Position numbers and translations under genes: made by a program
Notes under the pieces: model-generated
Database searches by the model: none
What the model was told of the DNA's origin: nothing
The model's input: only the letters and a program-made list of their open reading frames with translations
Shown: piece after piece, positions 7,985-16,085 of the stretch
How positions within the stretch are numbered: position 1 is the stretch's first letter
Layout: each line of letters opens with the position of its first letter
IMG/VR virus record: IMGVR_UViG_3300007344_000127
Coordinates: 1 to 32,266 of that record
Direction: 5' to 3' (one strand)
DNA length: 32,266 bases
Origin: a virus

Positions 7985-8526
7985 TCCTTTCGTGAGAGGT
8001 TGGCCTCGTTGATGTAGATGCGCTCGCCGTTGTCGAGTTTCACGCAGACCTTGACGACACCGTAGCCATCGGCCTCTGGTGCGATCCAGATGGCGACACC
8101 TTCGGTGCCGATTGGGAACTTGCGACCTTTGACGACCACAACCTCGCAGCCGACGGTCACTTCATTGATCTGACGTGCGAATGCTTCATGAATGGCCTTG
8201 AACTGGTGGTATGTCTCGATGTCTCGGTCGTCGCACTGGTGGAAATCCGACTTGACATAGTAGCGGTTGCCACGCTCTGAGGTGCGAACATCGACCCGGT
8301 ATTTCTTGCCTGTGCGGTTCGAGGTTGCCCACACGATGTGGCCACCGCAGCGGTTGCAAAACACGACTTCGAGTGCGCCGTCTTGGTTGTTGAGTCCGCC
8401 GCCGACCCAGAGGCCGGTGGTGCGCTGAGTGCGGCCTGATGTGAGGGTGTATTCCCGGCCTGCGTGGATGTAGCCGGTCTCGGTTACTTGGTAGTGGCTG
8501 GTGTTTTGGTTCTGTGTTTCGCTCAT
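7969..8526 (-). CDS. Zinc-knuckle / KOW-like accessory protein, antisense in the late operon
   Basis: This 185-aa protein is encoded against the direction of the surrounding late genes, with its own leaderless promoter. Residues 55-100 hold a CxxC (C57, C60) and a HxC (H96, C98) that could bind zinc. The C-terminal part (VTVGCEVVVVKGRKFPIGTE, then a strand-rich stretch ending INEANLSR) resembles a KOW/SH3-like beta barrel. It may bind nucleic acid or RNA polymerase. Its first codons (ATGAGCGAAACACAGAAC) resemble those of the minus-strand early genes at 29583, 31245 and 21277. It looks like a moron: an early-type gene carried within the structural region. Exact function unknown. Confidence 0.82.
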   Translation of the reverse strand: MSETQNQNTSHYQVTETGYIHAGREYTLTSGRTQRTTGLWVGGGLNNQDGALEVVFCNRCGGHIVWATSNRTGKKYRVDVRTSERGNRYYVKSDFHQCDDRDIETYHQFKAIHEAFARQINEVTVGCEVVVVKGRKFPIGTEGVAIWIAPEADGYGVVKVCVKLDNGERIYINEANLSRKDHTEV

Positions 8527-8532
8527 ATTTTT

Positions 8533-8561
8533 ATTTTACCAGATCTGACAAGTCTAGACAA
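8533..8561 (-). promoter_or_regulatory. Leaderless early promoter (copy 1)
   Basis: On the minus strand: -35 TTGTCT (8556-8561), 17-bp spacer containing TTGTCAG, -10 TAAAAT (8533-8538), then 6 nt to the ATG at 8526. That spacing puts the transcript start at or next to the ATG. It is nearly identical to the copy at 29590-29618. Confidence 0.8.
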
Positions 8562-8566
8562 CATCA

Positions 8567-8594
8567 GAAGATTGTTGCAATTACAATAATCTTC
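8567..8594. repeat. 28-bp near-palindrome, copy 1
   Basis: Arms GAAGATTGTTGC and ACAATAATCTTC around an AATT centre, 12 of 14 pairs matching. It sits 5 bp upstream of the -35 of the antisense gene. The copy at 29624-29651 is its exact reverse complement. Likely a dimeric regulator site. Confidence 0.75.
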
Positions 8595-8625
8595 AAACCA
8601 GATAGCGACCCGCCGGCCGCCACAG

Positions 8626-8631
8626 TACACT
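8626..8631 (+). promoter_or_regulatory. Leaderless -10 for the connector/tail genes
   Basis: TACACT lies exactly 6 nt before the ATG at 8638, and no Shine-Dalgarno sequence is seen. A -35 is not obvious. It suggests a second late promoter restarting plus-strand transcription after the antisense gene. Confidence 0.5.
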
Positions 8632-8637
8632 ATACCC

Positions 8638-9276
8638 ATGGCGCATCTAACCGACCGACTCGTAACCGAGGACGACCTCAAAGAGATCCTCGGCATCAGC
8701 GACGCAGTTGACGACAACCGGCTAACCATGGCCGCAGACGCCGCCACCCAAATGATCCAAAACTACTGCGACCGGCACTTCGTCCAACAAGCCACAGCCA
8801 CCGCACGAGTATTCACCGCCGACACACCATGGCTGCTCCAAGTCGACGACATCTCCACCGCCACCGGCCTCATCGTCAAAACCGACGAAGACAGCGACGG
8901 CGTATTCGAAACCACATGGGCGGCAAGCGACTACCAACTCGAACCGCTCAACGGCAAAACCGGCGGCCAAAACTGGCCATATACCCGAATCCGAGCAATC
9001 GACGCCAGAGAATGGCCAAGCGACTACGGCCAAGCCGTCATCCAAATCACCGCTCGATGGGGATGGGCAAACCCCGACGCCATCGATCACTACCTGCCAC
9101 TCCCCGTCGAACAAGCAGCACAAATCCAAGCCGTGTCGATCTTCAAATCCGCCGACGCACCACTCGGCATCGCCGGCTTCGGCGACATCGGCATCATGCG
9201 GCTACGCCAAGCCATGCACCCCGTAGCCATCGCCCTGCTCGCCCCATACCGCCGTGAACAAGTGCTCGTCCACTGA
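8638..9276 (+). CDS. Head-tail connector protein (gp6-like adaptor)
   Basis: This 212-aa protein fits the phage head-tail adaptor family that binds below the portal. Typical parts are the N-terminal LTDRLVTEDDLKEILGISDA, the helix LTMAADAATQMIQNYCDRHF, the middle beta region ending in ITARWGWANPDAI, and the C-terminal helix LPLPVEQAAQIQAVSIFKSAD followed by RLRQAMHPVAIALLAPYRRE. The start lacks a ribosome binding site but has a -10 box 6 nt upstream, so it is probably leaderless. Its stop overlaps the next ATG by one base. Confidence 0.85.
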   Translation: MAHLTDRLVTEDDLKEILGISDAVDDNRLTMAADAATQMIQNYCDRHFVQQATATARVFTADTPWLLQVDDISTATGLIVKTDEDSDGVFETTWAASDYQLEPLNGKTGGQNWPYTRIRAIDAREWPSDYGQAVIQITARWGWANPDAIDHYLPLPVEQAAQIQAVSIFKSADAPLGIAGFGDIGIMRLRQAMHPVAIALLAPYRREQVLVH

Positions 9277-9683
9277 TGCCAGCCACACCACAACAAATCG
9301 CCACAGGGCTAGAAACCAGACTGGCCACCATCACCGGGCTGCGAGTCTACGACCACGTCCCCGACTCCTACGGAATCCCCTGTGCATTTGTCATGCCCGA
9401 CACCATCGAATATTGGGGCGGTTTCGCCGGTGGCAACGTCCAGCAGACATTCACCGTCACAGTGATCGTCGGACGGACATCAGACAGAGCAGCCCAAAAA
9501 ACCCTGTACACATATAGCGCCTATGACGGAGCGTCATCAGTCAGAGCAGCAATCGAAGCCGACCGGACGCTAGGTGGCGTCGCACAAACGAGTATCGTAA
9601 ACTCTGCAGGGAACATACGGATGCTTCAACAGGCAGACGCCACCTATCTAGCGATAGATTTCAACATCACGGTGCACGCATGA
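9276..9683 (+). CDS. Tail terminator / tail completion protein
   Basis: This 135-aa protein has the compact alpha/beta layout of tail terminators (lambda gpU-like), which cap the growing tail tube and join it to the head. The helix TPQQIATGLETRLATITGLR, then VYDHVPDSYGIPCAFVMP and a strand TFTVTVIVGRTSDRAAQKTL are typical of the actinophage version. It sits between connector and tail tube, the standard place. It overlaps the connector by one base and the next small gene by 4 bp (ATGA). Confidence 0.75.
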   Translation: MPATPQQIATGLETRLATITGLRVYDHVPDSYGIPCAFVMPDTIEYWGGFAGGNVQQTFTVTVIVGRTSDRAAQKTLYTYSAYDGASSVRAAIEADRTLGGVAQTSIVNSAGNIRMLQQADATYLAIDFNITVHA

Positions 9684-9871
9684 GCAACATAAAATACGAG
9701 ATCACCGGCACACACAAAGTGTGCGGGCACAACCCCGGCGACAAAGTCACCGCTGACCAACTCGCCGGCGCAGACATCCAACATCTGATCGATGGCGGCC
9801 ATCTGCAACCAATAGCAAACAAAACCCCACCAGCCGTCAAAGGCGAGGTGGCTGACCAAGAGGAGGACTGA
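9680..9871 (+). CDS. Small tail-region protein, unknown function
   Basis: This 63-aa protein (HKVCGHNPGDKVTADQLAG) has a pattern seen in small phage proteins encoded next to the tail tube: a 'gh.pGd.vt...l.g.di..Li..Ghl.p' repeat-like fold that looks like a short recognition domain. The acidic tail (KGEVADQEED) also contains the ribosome binding site AGGAGG for the tail tube gene. ATGA overlap with the tail terminator. Role unknown; possibly a head-tail joining or fibre-type accessory protein. Confidence 0.6.
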   Translation: MSNIKYEITGTHKVCGHNPGDKVTADQLAGADIQHLIDGGHLQPIANKTPPAVKGEVADQEED

Positions 9872-9876
9872 GGCTC

Positions 9877-10284
9877 GTGGCCAAGTTCGTCATCACCAAC
9901 CCGGAAATCACGATCGGTGGGGTCGATCTATCTGACCACATCGCATCAGTAACCCTGACCGAAAACTACGCCGAGGTAGCAACCACGGCATTCGGCGACA
10001 CCGCAGTGACCCGCATCGCAGGTCTCGGCGACCACAGCCTCTCGCTCGATTTCCATGAGGATTTCGCAGCATCAGAGGTTCACGCCACCATCTCACCACT
10101 GATCGGTAGCACCACCGCTGTCACGATCAAACCAGTGAACGAGACCACCTCAGCGACCAATCCGCAATTCAGCGCCACGGTGCTTGTCACCGAATGGCCG
10201 TTGCTTAGCGGCGCAGTCGGCGACCTCGCATCGGCATCGGTCACGTGGCCAGTGTCCGGCGCAATCACCACAGCAACATCCTGA
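9877..10284 (+). CDS. Major tail tube protein
   Basis: This 135-aa, strand-rich protein builds the tail tube. The start VITNPEITIGGVDLSDHIAS followed by VTLTENYAEVATTAFGDT is typical of short actinophage tail tube proteins, as is LSLDFHEDFAASEVHATISP. It has no Cys and few long helices. The start is GTG at 9877, preceded by AGGAGG 10 nt upstream, a good site for a highly expressed gene. It lies immediately before the tail assembly chaperone pair and tape measure, the usual order. Confidence 0.85.
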   Translation: MAKFVITNPEITIGGVDLSDHIASVTLTENYAEVATTAFGDTAVTRIAGLGDHSLSLDFHEDFAASEVHATISPLIGSTTAVTIKPVNETTSATNPQFSATVLVTEWPLLSGAVGDLASASVTWPVSGAITTATS

Positions 10285-10307
10285 TCAACTCCAAGGAGTA
10301 ACTACCC

Positions 10308-10583
10308 ATGATCGATCTGAAGATCACCGTAACCACCGACGACGGCGAAACCGGGACATACCCGGTCACGCCAAAGGTACAGGTCGAGTTCGAACGTCAA
10401 CACAAAACCGGTATCGGCAAGGCGTTCTCACAAGACCTCAAAATGGAGCATGTCTACTGGCTCGGCTGGTGCGCCTCAAAATACGCAGGCAAACAGCCGA
10501 AACCATTCGACACATGGCTCGACACGGTCGCTGCCGTTGAGATCGTCGACGAGTCCGCCGCCCCTTTAGACGAGACAGCGTGA
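10308..10583 (+). CDS. Tail assembly chaperone, short form (gpG-like)
   Basis: This 91-aa protein is the unshifted product of the tail assembly chaperone locus, which coats the tape measure during tail assembly. AAGGAG precedes the ATG. Near its end the codons GCC CCT TTA contain the slippery heptamer CCCTTTA (10562-10568) in the correct X XXY YYZ phase. A -1 slip continues without a stop into the next reading frame, giving a fusion of about 137 aa. The residues TPKVQVEFERQHKTGIGKAF and EHVYWLGWCASKYAG are typical of this family in actinophages. Confidence 0.85.
   Translation: MIDLKITVTTDDGETGTYPVTPKVQVEFERQHKTGIGKAFSQDLKMEHVYWLGWCASKYAGKQPKPFDTWLDTVAAVEIVDESAAPLDETA
10562..10568 (+). promoter_or_regulatory. 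Programmed -1 frameshift site CCCTTTA
   Basis: C CCT TTA fits X XXY YYZ exactly in the chaperone frame. After the slip, reading continues from AGA (10568) into 10580-10720 with no stop between. The position, 5 codons before the zero-frame stop, is standard for G/GT loci. Confidence 0.85.
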
Positions 10584-10720
10584 CATATCTGGTGGCCGCA
10601 GCAGCAGTGGCCACCGGTATAGCGCCCCAATACCTCGCAGCCGACACCCGGATGCTACGTGCGATCTTGCTAGTGTTAGAAGACCAAGCGAAAGCACAAC
10701 AAAGGGCAGCCCGCAGATGA
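10580..10720 (+). CDS. Tail assembly chaperone, T extension (frameshift product)
   Basis: This 46-codon frame follows the chaperone in the -1 frame and ends in a basic helix (VLEDQAKAQQRAARR). It is best read as the C-terminal extension made by the CCCTTTA slip. It also starts with GTG at 10580, overlapping the zero-frame stop (GTGA), so independent translation is possible, but no ribosome binding site is clear. Its stop overlaps the next ATG (ATGA). The T part is expected to link the tape measure with tail tube subunits. Confidence 0.78.
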   Translation: MTYLVAAAAVATGIAPQYLAADTRMLRAILLVLEDQAKAQQRAARR

Positions 10721-11118
10721 GCGAAACAAAACCGGTCAGGATCGACGGGATCAAAGACATCAGACGGTCTGTGAACCGGCTCGGCAAAGACCTTGACAAA
10801 GACGCCGCTAAGGGTGCGCTCAAAGAGATGAACGCCGAAGCGGCCGAAAAGGTCAAACAGACAGCGGCCGGGCTGGTACCGGTACGCACCGGGCAGTTGG
10901 CTTCAACACTGCGAGCATCGGGCACCCAAAAGTCGGCACGGGTCAGGGCAGGCCGGAAACGGGTGCCATATGCAGGGGTGATCCATTTCGGCTGGCCTTC
11001 TCACAACATCAGCCCGCAGCCGTTCCTATATGACGCCCTCGACAAACGGCGCAGCGAGGTGGTGGACATCTACGAGAAAAGGCTGTCAGCGCTGATCAGA
11101 GAGTATAGGCTTTACTGA
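10717..11118 (+). CDS. HK97 gp10-like tail completion/neck protein
   Basis: This 133-aa protein matches the HK97 gp10-like family: a helical N-terminus, the motif GLVPVRTGQLASTLRAS (residues about 52-68), then basic strands (SARVRAGRKRVPYAGVIHFG) and a C-terminal PQPFLYDALDKRR helix. These proteins sit at the head-tail joint. The gene is placed between the chaperones and the tape measure, not between connector and tail terminator where it is more often found. ATGA overlap upstream and a 1-base overlap with the tape measure keep it in the same operon. Confidence 0.8.
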   Translation: MSETKPVRIDGIKDIRRSVNRLGKDLDKDAAKGALKEMNAEAAEKVKQTAAGLVPVRTGQLASTLRASGTQKSARVRAGRKRVPYAGVIHFGWPSHNISPQPFLYDALDKRRSEVVDIYEKRLSALIREYRLY

Positions 11119-13196
11119 TGGCCAAGTCATCTGTGATCAATGTCCTGATCAACGCAGACTCCAGAGGATTCTCTCGTGGCATCGACAAAATGGTGTCCGA
11201 GTTCTCCCGGTTGGAGACCAAAGGCCAGAAGTTCACTTATGCGATGCAGAAGTCGTTCGTGCCCGCTGTCGCCGGTCTCGCTGCGCTCGGTGCCGCCGGC
11301 GCCAAGTTCGTCGCCGCAGGCGAACAGGCCGCCACCTCTAACGCACGGATCAGACAGATCGCTGACTCGATGGGGCTGTTCGGCGATGCCAGCGACGCAG
11401 TGGCAGACAAACTGGTCAAACAGGCAGAGGCAACAGCACGTCTGACCGGTGTAGACCAGAACCAGATCAAAGAATCGCAAGCGTTGCTGCTGACATTCGG
11501 CGATATCGCCAAATCCGCCGATGAGGTTGGCGGTGCTTTCGACCGTGCGACACAGTTGACAGTTGACATGGCGGCCGCCGGGTTCGGCTCTGCAACCGAC
11601 AACGCCAAACAACTCGGTAAAGCACTGAACGACCCGATCAAGGGCATCTCTGCGCTCGCCCGATCCGGTGTCACTTTCACTGACCAAGAGAAAGAAAAAA
11701 TCAAAACTCTGGTGGAGTCCGGCAAACTGCTCGAGGCTCAAGATATGATCCTAGGTGCCATCGAGACACAGGTTGGTGGCACCGCAGAGGCAACAGCGAA
11801 TTCGACCGACAAGATGAAAGTCGGATTCTCTCAAATGTCAGAGCAGATCGGCATGGCATTGTTGCCGTTGGTCGAGACGGTGATCCCGGTGATCATCGGC
11901 CTGTTCCAGTTTATGGCCGATCACACCAATGTGGTCATCGGGCTAGGGATCGCTTTGGGTGGCGTCGCTGCGGCGATCGTTGCGGTTAACATAGCGATGA
12001 AGGTTTACACAGCAGCGACCACTATAGCGAAAGCGGTCACGTGGCTATTCAACGCCGCCCTCAGCGCCAACCCGATCGGGCTTATCATCGTCGCAGTCGC
12101 TGCACTGATAGCGATATTTGTCGTCCTGCAAAAGAAGTTCGACATCATCGGTCTCGCAATCGACGGACTCAGGCTGGCATTTGAACTGGCATGGGACGGC
12201 ATCAAATGGGTGATCAACAAGATCATCGACGGAATCAACAGCATCATCGGGCTGTTGAACAAAATACCGGGTGTTGACATCCCGGAGATCGGCCATCTAG
12301 GGGACGAAGCCGAAGAGGCAGCCGAGAAAGTCAAAAAATCGAAAGATGAGTTCACGATCTTCGCCGATGCGGTGGAAGAGGCACGTGAACCGCTAGGCCG
12401 TTTCGAGACATCGACTAGAAACGTCAAAAAAGAACTCGATATTTTTGACAACGAAGTTGAGGGTATCCGGGAGCCTCTCGGGCGTTTTGAGAAATCGATG
12501 AGCAAAGCCAGAGATGAGGGTGACAAACTGGAAACCACCCTCGGCCGGGTAGATGTGGCATTCGACCCGTTGAACGAGGGGATCGAAACTGCAACCACCC
12601 GGCTAGACAAGTTCTTCGAGTCGCTAGACCAACAACAAGCCAGCGACGAGTTTGTAGAAGATCTAGAAGAGATCGCCAAAAAACTGGCCTCTGTGACCGA
12701 GGGCAGCGACGCATGGCAAGAGGCACAGATCGAGGCGTATGAGGCGTTGCGCACATTCCGTGACGCCCGAGAAGATCTGCCAGATGCGTTCTTCGAGGTC
12801 ATCAAACTGGAGATCGACACCGGCGATCTTGACCGAGCCATCGAACTGATCAACAGCGTTGTCGATCTCGGTGGTTATTCGATCCCGGTCGATTTCACCA
12901 CCAACTATTCGTCATTTGGTGTGCCTGATTTCAAAATGCCCTCTACCTTTGATTTCGTGCCATTCGCCACCGGCGGTATCGTCACCCAACCCACCATCGG
13001 GCTGGTCGGCGAGGCCGGAGCCGAAGCGATCATCCCACTCGACAGGATGGACAGCGTAGGTAGCGGCACCACCAACATCACAGTCAACATGCCGGTCGGC
13101 TCGAACGGCGACGACGTTGTCCGAGCATTGAACTCGTACTCGAAACGTCACGGCGGGCTGACTGTCCCAACGTTGTCCGGGGTGCGTGGCCGGTGA
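11118..13196 (+). CDS. Tape measure protein
   Basis: This 692-aa protein sets tail length; by the usual rule of about 0.15 nm per residue the tail would be near 100 nm (inference). The N-terminus holds the conserved MQKSFVPAVAGLAALGAAG segment. Residues about 240-350 are hydrophobic (VIPVIIGLFQFMADH; NPIGLIIVAVAALIAIFVVL) and may insert into the host membrane. Residues about 415-510 hold an internal repeat with REPLGRFE twice, about 30 residues apart, and a weaker third copy. The C-terminus has the family signature GGIVTQPTIGLVGEAGAEA with IIPLDRM. No lysozyme or peptidase domain is evident. Confidence 0.92.
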   Translation: MAKSSVINVLINADSRGFSRGIDKMVSEFSRLETKGQKFTYAMQKSFVPAVAGLAALGAAGAKFVAAGEQAATSNARIRQIADSMGLFGDASDAVADKLVKQAEATARLTGVDQNQIKESQALLLTFGDIAKSADEVGGAFDRATQLTVDMAAAGFGSATDNAKQLGKALNDPIKGISALARSGVTFTDQEKEKIKTLVESGKLLEAQDMILGAIETQVGGTAEATANSTDKMKVGFSQMSEQIGMALLPLVETVIPVIIGLFQFMADHTNVVIGLGIALGGVAAAIVAVNIAMKVYTAATTIAKAVTWLFNAALSANPIGLIIVAVAALIAIFVVLQKKFDIIGLAIDGLRLAFELAWDGIKWVINKIIDGINSIIGLLNKIPGVDIPEIGHLGDEAEEAAEKVKKSKDEFTIFADAVEEAREPLGRFETSTRNVKKELDIFDNEVEGIREPLGRFEKSMSKARDEGDKLETTLGRVDVAFDPLNEGIETATTRLDKFFESLDQQQASDEFVEDLEEIAKKLASVTEGSDAWQEAQIEAYEALRTFRDAREDLPDAFFEVIKLEIDTGDLDRAIELINSVVDLGGYSIPVDFTTNYSSFGVPDFKMPSTFDFVPFATGGIVTQPTIGLVGEAGAEAIIPLDRMDSVGSGTTNITVNMPVGSNGDDVVRALNSYSKRHGGLTVPTLSGVRGR

Positions 13197-14620
13197 GCAT
13201 CACAACCGACTGGCAGGTTCGGCTCCGACAGTTTGATTACAACGTTGATCTGACTGATCGGACGATGGGCGCAACCATCAAACAGACAGTCCCGGTCGGC
13301 CAGATGGGGGGCGGCTCTGCAACGATCCAACTGGATAACAACGACGGAGCGTTCACCCCATTGAATGGCGGCACTTATTCCGATCTCAATGTGTATTCGT
13401 ATGCGTTGGAGATTCGTGCTCTGGTCAACGACTCATATTATGAGGATGTGTTTTTTGGTTTCGTGTCCGATTTCACTTTGACGGACGACGGACGGAACTC
13501 GACAGTGCAGATTTCTGCTGTCGATCCGTTGACGTTGGCTGCCCGATCTAAAGTCGAATTCCTGAACCTCGACCCGTTGCAATATGTTTTTAGGCAGAAT
13601 CTTGGTATCAGGTATCTGTTGGATGGTTACGTGGAGCCGGTGACCGGATCGACCATTTTTGAACAGGTGAAGGCTCCCTTTTTGGGTGTTGATACCATTG
13701 TCTGGCAGGTGCAAGGCATCGATGTGCAAACAATTGAGCCGATCATCGAGTTCGTTGGGTATGACGGCTATACGGTGGCTGATTTGTTGAACAGTTCGAT
13801 CTTGCCGATCAACCCGGCTGTCTGTTTCTCGTCTTGGTCGGATTTCTTTCCTGCTGTCGGAGCGTTTCCGGATCGGATCGTTTACAACGTGAGCGTATAT
13901 GACGGGTCGAAAGTCCCAGAGTTTTACCGTCAAGACTTCGTGTTCTCCGAGAACCCGACCGGCACCGAGTTGCCGTTCACAACACTTGACCGTGGCTACA
14001 ACATGGACGATGTCGTGAACTCGGCACAAATAACTCGCAACGACCCGCTGCAATACGGTGGCGCTGCAACTGAAACTAAAACCTATGAGAGTGCCGAGTC
14101 GGTTCAGCGGTACGGTGGACGTAATGTCCAGTATTCGACGGTGGCGATCCGTTGGGACGATACGACGGAGAACTTCGGGGTGTTGGAGCCGGGTGCGCAG
14201 CAAACAGCGGAGCGTTGGGCGAATATGTATGACACGCCGAGGTTCCAAGCGAAATCGATTGTGTTGTCTGCGAAACAGGTGGAGGCGTTAGCGGATGACG
14301 CTGCCAGTCTCGTATGGCGCAGATATCTGGACAGTTTCTATGGTTTGTGGAATCCGGCGCAGGTGAAATACACGCCGACTGGCGGTTCGCAACGTACCGA
14401 CAATGTGGTGGTGTCGTCCCGGACAATCAATATCACGCCGCAGGATGCGACCATCAAGATCGAACTGTTGCCGATGGTCGACAACATGAACTTCATCTTA
14501 GATGATTCACAGTTGGGCAAGTTGGGTGGTACACTGGATGTGTATGATGACACCGATTACACCTATGACGAATTGTTCGGGTATGACGGTCATCCGGTTG
14601 AAGGTAACCGGCTGTATTAG
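13193..14620 (+). CDS. Minor tail protein (tail tip/hub)
   Basis: This 475-aa, strand-rich protein starts with GTG overlapping the tape measure stop (GTGA). Its N-terminus (RQFDYNVDLTDRTMGATIKQ, then SATIQLDNNDGAFTP) is typical of actinophage tail tip proteins, with a beta-sandwich region and later ARSKVEFLNLDPLQYVFRQ. It probably forms part of the hub or distal tail complex under the tube. No enzymatic motif is visible. Its base composition shifts here to more T and G at third positions than the connector and tail tube genes, suggesting a different history for the tail-tip genes. Confidence 0.75.
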   Translation: MSITTDWQVRLRQFDYNVDLTDRTMGATIKQTVPVGQMGGGSATIQLDNNDGAFTPLNGGTYSDLNVYSYALEIRALVNDSYYEDVFFGFVSDFTLTDDGRNSTVQISAVDPLTLAARSKVEFLNLDPLQYVFRQNLGIRYLLDGYVEPVTGSTIFEQVKAPFLGVDTIVWQVQGIDVQTIEPIIEFVGYDGYTVADLLNSSILPINPAVCFSSWSDFFPAVGAFPDRIVYNVSVYDGSKVPEFYRQDFVFSENPTGTELPFTTLDRGYNMDDVVNSAQITRNDPLQYGGAATETKTYESAESVQRYGGRNVQYSTVAIRWDDTTENFGVLEPGAQQTAERWANMYDTPRFQAKSIVLSAKQVEALADDAASLVWRRYLDSFYGLWNPAQVKYTPTGGSQRTDNVVVSSRTINITPQDATIKIELLPMVDNMNFILDDSQLGKLGGTLDVYDDTDYTYDELFGYDGHPVEGNRLY

Positions 14621-14631
14621 AGTGAGGATTT

Positions 14632-15252
14632 ATGGCAACTAACTGGCCTAATAGTGTGCAGACGTTCACGAACCCTACTGCGGGTTCGGCGTTGAACAGT
14701 CCTAGCCACGCCGACCAACATGCAACGGTTAATGACACGGTAGAAGCGTTACAACAATATGCCGGGCTGGTGTTTATCAAATCGCAAACGATTGGTAGCG
14801 GTGTCTCATCGGTGACCGTGACCGGTGCGTTTTCAGCGACGTTTGACCACTACCGCGTAATAGTGCAAATCAATACTTCTAGTTCGTCGCCTTACATTGG
14901 AATGACGATCGGCTCATCAACAAGTGGCTATTATGGTAGTCGAACAGCAACAACTTATGCAGGCGCATTTTCCGGCTCAGGTGACAACAACGCAAGCAAA
15001 TTTAGTTATTTGGCGGCCGGTTATGTGGGTTCACCGATGCAGTTCTCGGCCGACATACGAGCACCCTTTATCGCAACCGAAACACAAATTTTCTCTTCAT
15101 ATGTTGACAGCAACGCAACGAGTGGTGCGAGTGCTGGCACATACAGCGGATTTTTAAACAATTCAACAAGTCACTCATATTTCACGATTGCCCCAAGCAC
15201 AGGAACTATTACGGGTGGCACTATTCGGGTTTACGGATACAACAACGGGTGA
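14632..15252 (+). CDS. Tail fibre-type / minor tail protein
   Basis: This 206-aa protein is rich in Ser, Thr, Gly and Tyr and has few charges, as in receptor-binding or fibre domains. The N-terminal motif NWPNSVQTFTNPTAGSALNS, then HADQHATVNDTVEALQ, is common at the start of phage fibre-type proteins and probably attaches it to the tail. The rest (from about residue 50) is predicted to be mainly beta strand, and may contact the cell surface. GTGAGGA precedes the ATG. Lower GC than its neighbours, as is usual for quickly changing receptor-binding genes. Confidence 0.7.
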   Translation: MATNWPNSVQTFTNPTAGSALNSPSHADQHATVNDTVEALQQYAGLVFIKSQTIGSGVSSVTVTGAFSATFDHYRVIVQINTSSSSPYIGMTIGSSTSGYYGSRTATTYAGAFSGSGDNNASKFSYLAAGYVGSPMQFSADIRAPFIATETQIFSSYVDSNATSGASAGTYSGFLNNSTSHSYFTIAPSTGTITGGTIRVYGYNNG

Positions 15253-15258
15253 TAACAG

Positions 15259-15420
15259 ATGGCTACATGGACACGACAAGAACTAGAAGAACTACACCCC
15301 GACGGCTCGGTGTCGGTACAGGTTGACGACACCGCAACCGTGATGACCAGCGAAGAGTGGTCAGCGTGGATTGACAGACAGGTAGGCACCGAAAAACCAG
15401 AAGAGGAGCCGACACCATGA
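15259..15420 (+). CDS. Small tail-region protein, 53 aa
   Basis: The frame starts at ATG 15259, six bases after the upstream stop, and ends in ATGA overlap with the next fibre gene. The sequence is acidic with a helix at each end (TWTRQELEELHPDG; SEEWSAWIDRQVG). The acidic tail EKPEEEPTP carries GAGGAG, which serves as ribosome binding site for the downstream ATG. I do not recognise a family. Its place between two fibre genes suggests a fibre accessory or connector protein. Confidence 0.6.
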   Translation: MATWTRQELEELHPDGSVSVQVDDTATVMTSEEWSAWIDRQVGTEKPEEEPTP

Positions 15421-15878
15421 CAGCGTTTGGCAACTTCACAGCGGGCGACGTTTTACAAGCGTCAGACCTTAACGCAGGTTTTCCCGCTTGCATCGTGAAC
15501 TCTACAAGTCAATCGTTTGCGCACAACACAATCGCAGCCATAAATTACGATCAAGAAGTGCATGATCCGTACGGGTGGCATAGCACTACAACAAATAACG
15601 AACGGATAACTCCGAACATAGAAGGTTATTATCTTGTAACTCTTGAATGTCGAAATTGGGAAATCATAAACGGTCGCTCTTTGTTTCTCATCTTTAAGAA
15701 CCTTGTGAACTGGTCGCGGTTTGACGTTACAAGTACAGCGTCAGAGGGTGGGACAGTTTCGGGCGTAATGTATCTGAACGGCACTACCGACGATGTTGAG
15801 ACACGGTTTTATCAAAATTCGGGTTCTTCAAAAATTGTGTATGTGCCTCAACTGTCGCTAATCCGGATCGGTGGCTGA
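15417..15878 (+). CDS. Putative receptor-binding tail fibre protein (C1q/TNF-like jelly roll)
   Basis: This 153-aa protein has an N-terminal attachment motif (FGNFTAGDVLQASDLNA) followed by a domain with the rhythm of C1q/TNF-like trimeric jelly rolls: HNTIAAINYDQEVHDPYG, then ITPNIEGYYLVTLECRN, GRSLFLIFKN and a C-terminal strand VYVPQLSLIRIGG. Such domains form trimeric heads on phage fibres and bind carbohydrate or protein receptors. It starts inside the previous stop (ATGA) and overlaps the next gene. Third-position A/T is raised relative to head genes, as in 14632-15252. Confidence 0.65.
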   Translation: MTAFGNFTAGDVLQASDLNAGFPACIVNSTSQSFAHNTIAAINYDQEVHDPYGWHSTTTNNERITPNIEGYYLVTLECRNWEIINGRSLFLIFKNLVNWSRFDVTSTASEGGTVSGVMYLNGTTDDVETRFYQNSGSSKIVYVPQLSLIRIGG

Positions 15879-15879
15879 A

Positions 15880-16071
15880 ATGGAAATAACAGAACAAGAC
15901 ATACGCAACATGCGGGACTGGCGTTTATTTACAAGCGACTGGTCACAACTTGCCGACAATCAACTGACCGACCAGCAAAAACAACAATGGGCGGTTTATC
16001 GTCAACAGTTGCGAGACTTACCGAACAACCCAAACTGGCCTGACGTAGACTTTCCTGACCCGCCAGCATGA
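15880..16071 (+). CDS. Fibre-associated tail assembly chaperone-like protein
   Basis: The protein (63 aa from ATG 15880; a GTG at 15871 would add three residues) matches a phage tail-assembly chaperone pattern: RDWRLFTSDWSQLADNQLTD, then QQWAVYRQQLRDLP and a closing NPNWPDVDFPDPP. This family usually follows tail fibre genes and helps fold or attach the fibre. The Trp, Tyr-Arg and Leu-Arg-x-Leu-Pro positions are well kept. It precedes the endolysin by 14 bp. Confidence 0.75.
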   Translation: MEITEQDIRNMRDWRLFTSDWSQLADNQLTDQQKQQWAVYRQQLRDLPNNPNWPDVDFPDPPA

Positions 16072-16085
16072 TTGGAGATTGAGTG

